DNA of 64,000 nt from assembly GCA_029959195.1 (NCBI GenBank), contig CP114120.1:2356001-2420000 (forward strand), written 5' to 3'. Within the stretch, counting starts at the first letter, position 1. Every line of letters begins with the position of its first letter. Below the pieces are notes generated by a model, which saw only the letters and a program-made list of their open reading frames with translations, did not search any database and was not told the origin of the DNA. Positions 24,504-35,081 of this stretch are shown piece after piece. The stretch comes from Dictyophora rubrovolvata (taxonomy: Eukaryota; Basidiomycota; Agaricomycetes; Phallales; Phallaceae). The translations under genes were made by a program, and so were the position numbers.

Positions 24504-25452
24504 ATGTCGCGACCAAACCCCAATGTCGACCTTAGCGCGAGACCGTATAAATGTCCCATTCAAGGATGTGAATGGCGGTTTTCACGATTAGAACATCAAG
24601 TGCGTCCCTGCTTCACACGCACCGTGTCTGTTTGTCTTTTTCTGACATCAGTTAGACCAGACACCTTCGAACCCACAGCGGCGAACGTCCATTCCAATGC
24701 CAATACCCTAATTGTCCCTCCAAATTCGCTCGCAACGATGAATTGAAACGTCACGTTCGGCTGGTTCACGAATGGGACAAATGCGAGGTTAGTAAATACT
24801 TACATCCATCCATCATCCCAAACTCCTTTCTTCTTCAGTAATGTTAACCACCGCCCACATTTTAGACTCCTGGTTTAGCCGATTCCGACGAAGTGGTTTA
24901 CAATGGCGCCCATGGACGCAGACCATCCGAGCAACTCCAGCCAGGTAGTCGATCTCCCTCGTAAGTTCTTATTCAACTTGTCTTTCTGGAAATTGGATTT
25001 TCCAAAAGGTTTTAAACCATTTTTATCATAGCTCCAAACTTTCATCAGGAGCTACTCGCCAGCCGGTCCCACAGCGTCCACAGACAGCCTTGAGTACCCA
25101 CCGTCCGAGTCATACCAGTGGTAGTGCTGGACCCGGATCCCCTCACTCGAGATCCACCTCCAGATCCAGCTCTAGCTCCCATGGCATTTTACCTCTCCAC
25201 CCTAACTCGATCTCCATGGCTCAACAGCCACTTGCGCCTTTACATCCTCCCTTATCCTCGAACATACATCCCATGTATCATCGCGTGTCGGGAGGACGTC
25301 CTCAGACGCCGATCACTCTTGCTCCTTTGCAACAATCAGATGGCTACTCCACCGATAGCGGCCGACGCGAAGTTAGACTTCCTGGGTTTTCTGAAATCGC
25401 AAAATCATCGGGGTCAGCCTACGATCCTTATCGTCGATATGTACGTTCCTGA
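24504..25452 (+). CDS. Short CreA-like C2H2 zinc-finger protein, paralog of the upstream gene
   Basis: Exons 24504-24599, 24656-24787, 24866-24960 and 25032-25452 give 247 residues. Finger 1 (about residues 15-40) has C-P-I-Q-G-C and R-L-E-H-Q-T-R-H. Finger 2 (45-70) has C-Q-Y-P-N-C and R-N-D-E-L-K-R-H, with four instead of three residues between its histidines. The base-contacting pattern R-x-D-E-L-x-R is kept, so I infer a similar DNA target to the 891-residue neighbour. The tail is Ser/Pro/Gln-rich and ends near [11 protein letters not shown], almost the same motif as the neighbour's end. The first intron interrupts finger 1 at the same codon boundary. It may be a shortened competitor or partner of the larger factor; that role is inference. 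Confidence 0.8.
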
Positions 25453-26734
25453 GGAAAAAAAAACCAAAAAATCAAACTCTCATGGCACTAATGCGCGCCT
25501 TCCTTGATTGACAGTGACAGTAATAACATTTATTTTTCCGTGGCACCGTTTACCCCCATCCCATTACCCGACTTTCTAATATTATACGAATAGCCTTTCT
25601 CAAATCAATCAAAACTATTGCTGTCTCGCTATCATCATCAACTATCATCATCGTCACCATCAAAAGCTTATAGACTAGAAAAGGGGATTTCAGGATTCGA
25701 AAAGGTCGATACTAATTATTTTTTAAAATAAATAGCTTTTGCTGGCTATTGCTCCATTTGTTGTTTCTGTTTGTTGTTCTCGCTATCATGTTGTTTAGAC
25801 TAACTAACTATTATCCTTTCTAATGCTTTTTCTACTCGTCCTGCCTTGCACAGTTTCTATTCATTTCCCCCCTCTCATTGTTTTCCCTTCGACCATCTAT
25901 GATACTCATATTCGTGTTTGCATTTTTAGTATCACATGTGTAGCTAAAGCTTATTTCCGTTTTTACTTCCACACATTTTCTATCTAACTTATGTTGTTTA
26001 TAATGAATGATTTAAATAATCTACTTAATCCATATTATTGGGAACCTTGTTCTTCACTTTATTATACGTACTTTTTCAAATAGGGAGATAGAATAATAAT
26101 AATAATCCTGCTCTTTTGTGCCGTCAGTATATTTGGAACATTCAAATCGGTATTAGACTAGTCCTCGTGAGCACCAGCGACGCCACGGCCAGTGGACATC
26201 AACAAAGAAAGGCATGCGCAAAAATAGAGCATTCTCTAGTGGACGCTTTCAGCCGGGCACTTCACATTCATGAACTTCGGTTTTGGTTCGTCCGGAAGAT
26301 ATTAAACACGCACAATCGGTTCGTACTCCCGAGTTGCCCGTATGGCATGATGCTTGGCAAACAACTCTTCTTCTTCTTCCGTTTTTTCCTTTTTCTTTTG
26401 TTTTGTCAGTTTGACAGGCCTTTGACGGGATATTTTTATATCAAGGAAGGTGAAACGGGAAAATATGCAAGATCCAACTAAGCAAACAATTTTTTTGGCA
26501 TGGTTTGTTTGCACCAGTACTCACGTGGCTGCCACGCGTGACGAAGCGCATCGCGAAGCATATTTTTTTTGTTTTCATATTGAGTCATGCGGGGTTCGGA
26601 GCTGGGCGAGATAATACAGTATATGTTTAGTGTGTGTGTATGTGTTTAGGGTTAATGTTGTTCTCGGCACCCCCGCACTTCTTATTACGTAACGTACTTT
26701 TTTCGGATGTGCTAATCAGCTGACAACGGCCGAA
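25453..26734. other. Intergenic region before the WD40 gene
   Basis: No supported gene. A run of ATCATC-type repeats near 25630-25660 and TTCTTC repeats near 26368-26380 are simple sequence. The rest is AT-rich 3' UTR and promoter-like DNA. Confidence 0.45.
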
Positions 26735-29700
26735 ATGCCGGTGCCTGTTGAGCGCTTGATAGACCCTAGAAAGTAAGCCAAACTAAATTATAGAATTAAT
26801 ACATTTTGAATATACCTCCACTTGAAAATACCCGAAGCTCCTTTCAAACCCGAAGAATGTTACTTTTCTGAAGCTCTTTTGATTGTCGTCGTTTTTCCGA
26901 CATTTCACGTTGCTTTTCAGAGAAAGCGAATGATATTTTTTCGGAGTGCAATCGGAGTCCTAAATCGTCAGTTTGGATATCTCATCTTCCGAATGACGGT
27001 GACCCTTTCTCCGTTGCGCAATATCGAATCGACCGCTTCTCGCTTGGATCAACAATTATGCAGAATAAAAATGGACGTTGCATTGACAATTTCGACCTTT
27101 TGCATCACGGAACACCTTTCTCCTTGCAAGTATCATTTTTGCTCTAAATATACTACGGCCAGGTTTTTGATTGCTTGTCAAACATATATTTGTTCCTCCC
27201 GTCTTCCCCTTTTTTTGTCCCTATTGTTTTTTAAGGCGTTTGACGGCTCACTCTTCTTGCGTCAATGCGCTGGTTTGGTCCGGCAATGGCCGTTGGCTAG
27301 CAACTGCTGGAGATGGTCAGTAATGAGCAACAGAGCTCAAGTTTCCCGACGTCTCTAACTCGTCATTTATATATTGTTCAAATATCCAAACAAAAAAACA
27401 AAATTAATGAATAATTAGATACAAAAGTAGCGCTTTGGGACTTTCATCCAACAGAACCGTCTTTAGCTGTCCCGAACATCTACAGTGGCTCTCTGGTAAC
27501 CAGCCTTTTTTCAAATTAAACTAAACTTTATTAATCAATGTTCCTTGGACTAACTTCATCTTTCTTTTGCGACCAACAAAACAAACGAACAAACAAACAA
27601 ACGTGTTTATCTGCTCGTGGCTATTTTGTTGATCACCAACGCCTTTTTGAATTGAAAAAATTATGAATTACGATTACGACTACAACAATGGCTATGCCTG
27701 TCTAGGCCAATATACTATGCTTGGCGTTTACTCCATCCAACCATCACATTTTATCGTCCGTCCATGTTTTCTGCTCTCCTCTCTTAGAGCATTACAGTTC
27801 TAAGGATCATTCTTTCTAGTGGAAGCGTTGATGGAAAAATCCTCCAATACGACATATCCCGTCCCCCGTCGTCTCATGCCGTCACACCCCGATCTGGTTT
27901 TAATGTAGTCGATGAAGTAAGTCTTAGGTCTCTCTTGCTCGCTCTCCCCGCGTGTGCCTGGATTCAATCAAACCCATTTTTTTGTATTAAGGGATGTCTC
28001 CGCGCTATCGCTCCCAGCCCTTCACAGGATGACATCTTTTTGGCTGCAAGGTACGTTATGTACGCTTCAGAGGTATAAATATATACAAGTCAAAACTTTA
28101 CTTTTTAACCGCACTTCGCTTCGTTCCCAAAACCCCCATTCGACTTTGTTGTCCTGTCACTCACTTCTACCGAATGCACAATCGACTCCATATTCAACTT
28201 TATTCGGAGAACAGTGAAGATGGATTTGTAACAGCCTATGACGCTCGGGTCCCTTCCTTGCCCCGCCCACGTGGCGTGGGTAGACTCTCGCTTGGTTCGG
28301 AAGCAACAGGCGTACAAATCCATCCCGTTATGGAAAACATATTCGTAACAAGCGATGGTAGAGGACAATGTAGGCTTTGGGATACACGCACGGCATTTTC
28401 CAGTGATCAAAAGCATTCGAAGAGAAGCCTTCTCGAAGTGAGTTGCGTCTTTCCGATCAATTGCTTATCTCGGAGTCTGGGTCATCTAAAAACTGATACA
28501 TACTAAACAAATCCCCCTATTTTAGTATGTAACCAAAATAACTAAACCCGGGAGGTTAAAGCTGTCGAGTCCGGAAGCGTCTAGTGTAACATTCGACGCT
28601 ACGGGTGAGTTCGGAATTTGTGTTTACGGTTCAAAGGTTGAGCCTACGGAAATGAATTTAGGTAGAACCCTAGCAATTACAATGCTGGTATGTACGGAGT
28701 AAAGACTCACACTACCCCGCATTGATCACCTTTTTTGACATCCCACCAAAAACAATTTTGTTTCATATCTGTAGCATTTTTTACCCACGATCTACGACTT
28801 AAGGGACGAATGGCCAATTGCAGTATGTTCTTCTGCACCGACCATCGACACGCCGAAACGTACGTCTAATCCTAAAGAATCCTCTAAAGAGCCATCAGAA
28901 AGCGATCCTTTGGAACAATGTTTGTCCGAGCGTTCCTATGTGAACACATGCACTATCAAAGTAATCAAACATCTTCCTCAGTTGAAACATCTAAATCTTG
29001 AACTAAAATGCTTTTCTTTACCCCTTTTTGGACCTTTTTTTTCTCCCTTCTCCTCCTTGCGCCGCCCCCTTTCTTTGTTTGTGGGGCAATTCACTTCTCG
29101 TTTGATGAACATCTGCTCGGGTATACTTGCGTTTTGATTAAATTAGCATGGATCATTTGGGTCACCTGGCCGCCAAAAGGAATTATACTACGGCGCGGGT
29201 TCCGACGACTTTTGTGGCTATGTCTGGAGAATACCTGACGGTGTATCTGATTATAGGCAAAAAATCGATTACTCAGACTGGGCGGCCGAACCGCACGGAA
29301 ATTCTGACGTAGTAGGTCAGTTGCTTCGGTCCCCCTGGACCAACTATATTATCGTCTTTTTCTTCATATTTCTTCCATGTGTTTGTGGGATATTAAATAC
29401 TCCATGCAAGGTTTTGCCAAGTCGGTCACGGGACATAGAATTGCTCCTCGAGTATTGGATAAACCTCAATTTTTGATTTACGGTAAGTAAATATTTTGGA
29501 CTGATTGTTCCTTGAAATTTACGTTGCATCTTATCCCATATAACATGATGTATCCGAATCCCGCACTTTCGTAAAGGTCACAAATCAATTGTAAACACCG
29601 TCCTTTTCCACCCCTTTGAGCCATATATTGCGACAGCAGGGATTGAGCGTCACGTTTTGATCCATTCTTCATTCGCCACAACTCCAATCTGTCAAGACTT

Positions 29701-30069
29701 GACCAGAACTAAAACGTCTGTTCGACAAATTCCGGACAATAGTTGTGCCCCGCGGCGTCAGTCCGAGTCTGGAACTTCATCATCCTCGAGCTCCCGGCAA
29801 ATCGAGCAATCCGATCGCGCAGTCTCCAGGTTTGATGGCGAATTTAGCGACAGTGAGGAAGCAGCTACCGTTAAATATTTCGATGAGTAAGTTCTTCTCC
29901 TTTATCAAGTAGTACGCCAGTCAAACCTGGGTGTTTCAGGATTTTGATTCATGAAGGCCTGAGAGGAGACCTTCGCGGACATGATATTTTTGACGCTATT
30001 CGCAATGCATCGTCTGAGGATAGTTCAACCGACGGTTTAGAAGATGAAAGTTATGAAACAGATTCTTAG
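26735..30069 (+). CDS. WD40-repeat protein, DCAF5/DCAF8-like
   Basis: Predicted beta-propeller protein resembling DDB1-CUL4-associated factors, which bring substrates to a ubiquitin ligase. Fifteen exons (26735-26772, 26923-27129, 27236-27315, 27419-27495, 27706-27755, 27820-27916, 27992-28050, 28215-28437, 28526-28604, 28662-28687, 28775-28960, 29147-29315, 29411-29482, 29577-29886, 29940-30069) keep phase throughout and give 600 residues. Repeats are seen at A-H-S-S-C-V-N-A-L-V-W with A-G-D-D, then C-L-A-F, then D-G-F-V-T-A-Y-D, then C-R-L-W-D, and near the end G-H-K-S-I-V-N-T-V-L-F-H-P. The tail is acidic and Ser-rich. The early exons are weaker: exon 2 is open in two frames, and I chose the one whose phase fits both neighbours (acceptor CAGAG). 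The DCAF assignment is by repeat style only. Confidence 0.7.
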
Positions 30070-30318
30070 CCTCTTTTACTGCGCTTCGCGAGGCAGTGCT
30101 GCTGTTAATAAGAGTAATTGAAGTTTCGCGACTTAAAGCGCCACAAACGATGACATCAAACAGGCATGTTGTTAATTGGTGTATTTCACTTTACAAATAC
30201 ATGATAGATAGATAGCACACAAAGTACAAGGCCCTTTAGTTTACGGTTCTAAGGAATTTGAAAATTAGATTGCCAACTGAAAAGTAAAAATAAAGTTTGG
30301 CTGCTTTTCGTTCCCCTT

Positions 30319-31896
30319 TTAGGCGTCTTCTTCTTCTCTTGTCTTTAATAAGTCGTCCCAGGGATCTCCAAAGCTTTTAATTAACCTGTCTTCCCAGCTT
30401 TCGGCCAACTTCAATCTTCTTGATACGATGGACGAAGGCTTCCACTTATAAACTTCTGAGTCTAGAAATGTGGCCCGGAGATTACGGCGTTGCCTTCGAG
30501 TGCTTTCCTCTTCTTCCTCTTCATCTATCAAAGGTGGTCGTTTCCTGTACAGTGCGGGGAACGACTGTGCACGAGTTCGATGATAAGATTGAGTAGGCTT
30601 CAGCTTCTCAGTTGGCGAGGGAAACGAAGGGGTTGAAGCGTCTGACATTCCGGTTGTCGTCATAGGTGTCTCGACTGTTTTGACTCCCTGTCTGCGAGGC
30701 GTTTCAAGCGGCGATTTACTAGAAATAGCAGGGATTGTTCTCCAAAAAGGGACTGATTCCCGGCTGTCGACATGTGCGATGGTCGGTCGTCTAGGAATGA
30801 CGATGGTTTCATTTGGAATATCCACTTCGCTGTCATTTCCATTTGGAGTTGAAACCTTGTCCACTATCCCTTTGGACACCTGAGCTTCTTTCCAAGTGTT
30901 TGTTACGACTGGAGTCGCCGGGTTGTTATGTGCTGATGAAGGGTACAAGGCCGTTTTAAGGCGCTTTGAAGGGCTCGAGATCTCTTCTATGATATTCATG
31001 ACAGCTGGTTTCCGCTTCATGGTTGATACTCGCCCGGAAGAAGCCGATCCCATTGACGGAGTAATTTGCGGTGTCTTCGAGGGTGTGACAGGCGATGATG
31101 ATGCAATGGGAAAAAGGGACCGGCGTGATTTTGAGGACCTGGCTGTCCGGAAAAGGGCGGTTTCTGCTTGCGCGATAAGGGTGTCTTTCATCGAAGAGCA
31201 GCATTTGGTGATGATTCGACGGGCTAATGACCATTCTCTTAATGAAGCATGAACTTGTTGACGAATGAATTCTTCTCCGGGAACATTCAGCTGCGAAATG
31301 AAAGCTGATTGGATTGAAAAGTTCAAAGAACCAAACGATATTCGTATTTACCTTAAAAACATTAATATATACCCATGAAAATATCGCCCCCTGAAACAAC
31401 GGTGTTGATGTATCTGCATTCGCCTCGCTTTGCGATACTGCTTTTTCAACTTCGACCATGGGGATATGAGCGTCTTCTCGGCCATGGTATTGTTGAACCA
31501 GCGTTAGATACGTTAAGGTATTCTTTTTAGATTTGGTTGGAGAAGAATTTGACAGCAATGCCTTTTCTACGAATGACTGTACTTTCTCGAAGGTCTTCAG
31601 GTCGACACAAGCAGCATGGCGGGCTACTTCTTTCGTTACATCTGTGTTCCCAAGCCTGAGATGATCACGAGTAAATAGGGTGGAAAGAAAGAGGAGAATT
31701 CAGATAGATGTCACCGTGAGGATGCTATGAACAAGCACGCGGCGGGCAAAACCTGTGGTCCATTTGTGAGCGCGTACGCTGAGCCAGGTCTGGTAAGGTG
31801 ACTAGCTGCGCGGAAAATTTCTTGTGTTTGTCGTCGTGTTTCGCCGCTTATTTGAAGCCGGCTGAGTATATCATCCAAAGATTTCATCCCGTGCAT
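30319..31896 (-). CDS. ORC6: Origin recognition complex subunit 6 (ORC6)
   Basis: ORC6 is the smallest subunit of the complex that marks replication origins and helps load MCM helicases. Exons 31896-31715, 31655-31352 and 31290-30319 give 485 residues. Two cyclin-box-like (TFIIB-like) units are visible. The first, about residues 17-95, has A-A-C-L-F-I-A-S-S-R followed by a K-T-F-E-K-V-Q-S-F helix. The second, about 140-185, has T-P-L-F-Q-G-A-I-F-S-W-V-Y, which lines up with the R-P-L-F-T-S-A-A-L-L segment of animal ORC6. A long Ser/Pro/Lys-rich linker follows. The C-terminus has a W-E-D-R-L-I helix like the W-K-x-K-I-L element that contacts ORC3. The start at 31896 is the first ATG in frame; a second lies nine bases on. 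Two ACGCGT boxes stand upstream. Fungal ORC6 diverges fast, so this rests on pattern rather than identity. Confidence 0.72.
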
Positions 31897-31963
31897 TGGA
31901 TCTTGTGTTGAGTGGGTTGAGCGTGGCGAACACGAGCACAAACGGGAACAATAAGGTTTACAG

Positions 31964-32018
31964 ACGCGTCGGCGCCAAAATTTGTAAACTTTTTCGTCAC
32001 AATTCCTGTCACACGCGT
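31964..32018 (-). promoter_or_regulatory. S-phase-type promoter elements of ORC6
   Basis: Two MluI cell-cycle boxes ACGCGT (31964-31969 and 32013-32018) flank an E2F-like TTTTGGCGCC read on the minus strand (31971-31980), 68 to 122 bases upstream of the ORC6 ATG. MBF binds ACGCGT in front of replication genes in yeasts. An 18-base sequence shared with the AVL9 promoter overlaps the second box (31999-32016). Confidence 0.6.
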
Positions 32019-32171
32019 AGTCACGATTATTTTTAGCACGTGATTTGAGATTAATCTTTCATTTGGAATTTGGAAGGATCCGAGATAAGTACCAAGACAG
32101 TTTTATTGTTTTTTTTTAAATAATAAGAAACTACATGAACTATTCTATTTAATAAAATGGAAAAGCTCCAC

Positions 32172-34871
32172 TCATTCGAATGCCACTCCAGGGTCTTTGT
32201 ACCTCGTGATGTTTTGTTCCCAAGCAGATCCGTATCTCTCTACCATTTTCCCCTCCCACAATCGATACTGATCTCGTCTTTCTGAAACATCTTGTCCATA
32301 TGGAACCCACACTTCGAGTTTATTTCTGATATTTGCATAATCCTGTGTTGAATACCTTGTATTCCTAGCGATCCCTCCGTCACCGAGAGGCGTGCCACTA
32401 GTAACAGCACATGAGACATCGCTTCCTGATTTTCGGTTTGATATCGAAGATGGCGTAAGATCTGCTCCGCCTCCTGCGGGGAGATGATGTTTTTCACGTG
32501 CAAGGGTCGAGACATTAGAGATGGTGGCTTTATTGCTCCCAGGTACGTTCATACCGCCCTCCTTTGTTCTTGTGGCAACAGTATCAAGACATCGTCGCGC
32601 TATAATTTCATCAAATGTACCAGAAGCTTGTGTACAGTTTTGATTTGTATTGGGAAAGGCTAAATTTTCTGATTTCGAAATTTTGCTCGGCCTTTCATCC
32701 GGCCCGCTGTCTTGGGAAATTTGGCCTTGAAATTGCGGGGTATGAGAGTTGACGCCTTTTGGGTTGTAAATGTTCCGTGTAGATACGATATATCCCCTCT
32801 GTTGATCGCGCTCCACCCCGTGGCGAACGCCTGAGCAATGGTTGTTTAATAATTGAAGCATTGTGTCAAATTCCCGTTTTGAAGCCTGAGAGTCTCTTCG
32901 CAAAGTATTTATATTGATATCCGGTACCTAGATCGAGAAAGAAAAAAATAAAGATAGACCCAGGACAAGCGTTCCAATCTGGAGCTAGCTTACTTGTAAA
33001 ATTGCACATGTCCAGAACAAGATAGTGCAGGTGACAAGCGGCGATTCCCAATTCATGCTTTCACTCAAGCATTTACTTTCTTTCAAACATTTGCATGCGG
33101 AAAGCATAGCGGCGACGGTGTTTATACACAGCCCATGTTCTAACGCCATATCGTCGAATTTTGTTTGGGCGATTAAGTTTCCAATATTTTCGTAGCCTTT
33201 CATCAGCGAATACAGTGCCGTAAGAGCTGTGCCAAATTGGTTCATTCGGAGTGCCGATATCTGTTCAATTTCTTTATCGGTTAGTTGGTTATTCCGCAGC
33301 CTGGTTGTCATTCGTTATTACTTTTTCAAATTCCATAATTAAACAACGGAGAAAGAACTAACTGCTCATTGGCCATAAACACCACTAGCGAGGGAAGAGC
33401 CTCGAAAGGAATTTGATCTGAATTGGGTAGCGGCCTTGCCATAATAGAACGGTAAAGTAATAATGCCCGTCTGTATGTTCTGTGATCGCACATTTTAGCA
33501 ATCTCGGCTTCGATATCTGAGATTGGAGAAAACGGAGACACTATGGATTTATCTCTACGGGGACGCCCTCGTTTGCCAGATTTCCTTGTAGAATGGAAAC
33601 CGGGGTCTTCATTTAATGACGACTCAGGAACTCTATCAAAGGAGTCCACTTGGGTGGATTTAAATGGGTCCGTTAAGTGTGCGTTTCTAGCATAGAACTC
33701 TTCGAGAGATTTTCGCAAGTCTCCACGGTGACCGTCCAAAGCTAAGATAAGCTTATCGAAATCTTTCTTGTTAACGTTATAGTGTGTTCGAACAGTTATA
33801 TGTTTAATTCCCGTAATCTAACACATCTCAGGGGGGAGAAAGCTCGGGAAAAAATTTTAGACTCACTTTTAGAACGGAGCAAGTCCAGTAAAAAATAGTA
33901 CATTTCCCCAAAGTAGAGTCCCAATCAACCAAATTTTTCAGTAATTCTGTTTGGCGTATGGCTTTTTGTAAATGATGCAAGCCATCGGCTATACTGCCGT
34001 CTAGTTCGAAATCATTTACAAGCTGAGAAAAGTCCGTGGGATCCTGGGGGCTGAATGTGTTATCTCGGTAGCTGGAATGGCCAATATTCGAAGAGCCCGA
34101 GGGAAGAAACCTTGTCGAAGAACGTTCGTTACCAGTCAAGATATTCGTTATATCGGCATTTGATGGCCACCGTTGATTTAGTATATGATGGATTTCTTCA
34201 AGATCCGAGCCGACGATACCGTAACGATTGGGCAGGTTATCTATTGGCTGTTTGGTGTGTAGCTACAGTGAGGAGTAATCATGGATAGCATGAGTTATAC
34301 ATCCAATCCATTTTTGATCATGAGAAATATGCCAAACCTTAAATCGACGGCATATCCATATAAAAATGGAAACTTGAACTGTTTGAGTTTGAATCCGCCA
34401 TCTCTCGGGGATGGCGCTATTGAATGCTTGTCTAACGTGAGTCATGTACTCCAGAAATACGCTGTCCAGTTCGAATTCGCGTGCCAAATTTTGGAGTAAT
34501 CCATCTGATGCAGTATTTGTACTAATATTATTCACCGAGTATAGGATCTTCCTGATCTCCGCTTTCAAAGTCTTGAAATGTTGCGGGGTTGATCGCGACC
34601 ATTGCTGTGCTCGTCTTTCAGAGACAACAGTGTTTCCGAGCCTAGTTTTAATTTAAATTATACGAGAATTATGAGTATTTGAAATACGAATAACGCACTG
34701 CTCTGATGCAATCAATGAGCAAACTGCAGGAAGTGCAGCATCCATTGTCATTTCAGCTCCGGCAGATTTATTTTGTCGAATTTGCTCAAAAAGTGCCAAG
34801 GCTTTCTCCTTTGTTTCTGCAGAGGTGCAGAGCACTAAGATTTCAGAAGGTACACCAATATTTGTGTCCAT
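32172..34871 (-). CDS. Large ORC6-like protein with duplicated cyclin boxes and an AT-hook
   Basis: Exons 34871-34699, 34641-34338, 34262-33867, 33817-33363, 33300-32994 and 32927-32172 give 796 residues. Two copies of the first cyclin-box helix are seen: A-A-L-P-A-V-C-S-L-I-A-S-E-Q (about 45-58) and E-A-L-P-S-L-V-V-F-M-A-N-E-Q (about 430-443). Three copies of the second-box helix end at exon borders: S-I-F-I-W-I-C-R-R-F-K (159), C-T-I-F-Y-W-T-C-S-V-L-K (291) and C-T-I-L-F-W-T-C-A-I-L-Q (545). The junction C-A|Q-L after the first helix and the boundary after each W-x-C helix match the ORC6 exon borders next door. Residues 372-381 form an AT-hook around G-R-P. The C-terminus Y-R-L-W-E-G-K-M-V (about 766-774) resembles the ORC6 ORC3-contact helix. 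It lies head-to-tail 276 bases upstream of ORC6. Function unknown; I infer ORC6 duplication and repeat expansion. Confidence 0.75.
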
Positions 34872-35081
34872 ACGGGGCTTGGAAGGAATTACAAAGAAGT
34901 AAATGAGGCGCTAAACTTCGCCGCAAGTTACTTAGCCTGAGGGAAACACGCAAGGTGGTGTCTTGGCGGCGTGAGGGTGAAAAAAAATTTGTCTTACATT
35001 CCGCCACAAACCAACCTGCTTGCCTTTCAAAAATATCATTAACGTAAATAACACAACATTCGACTATTTTTAACACTATTT

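Noticed and set aside
32172-34871. Large ORC6-like gene as a broken or frameshifted ORC6 copy
   Set aside because: All six exons join in phase with good splice sites, and the repeated boxes keep their pattern; nothing indicates decay.
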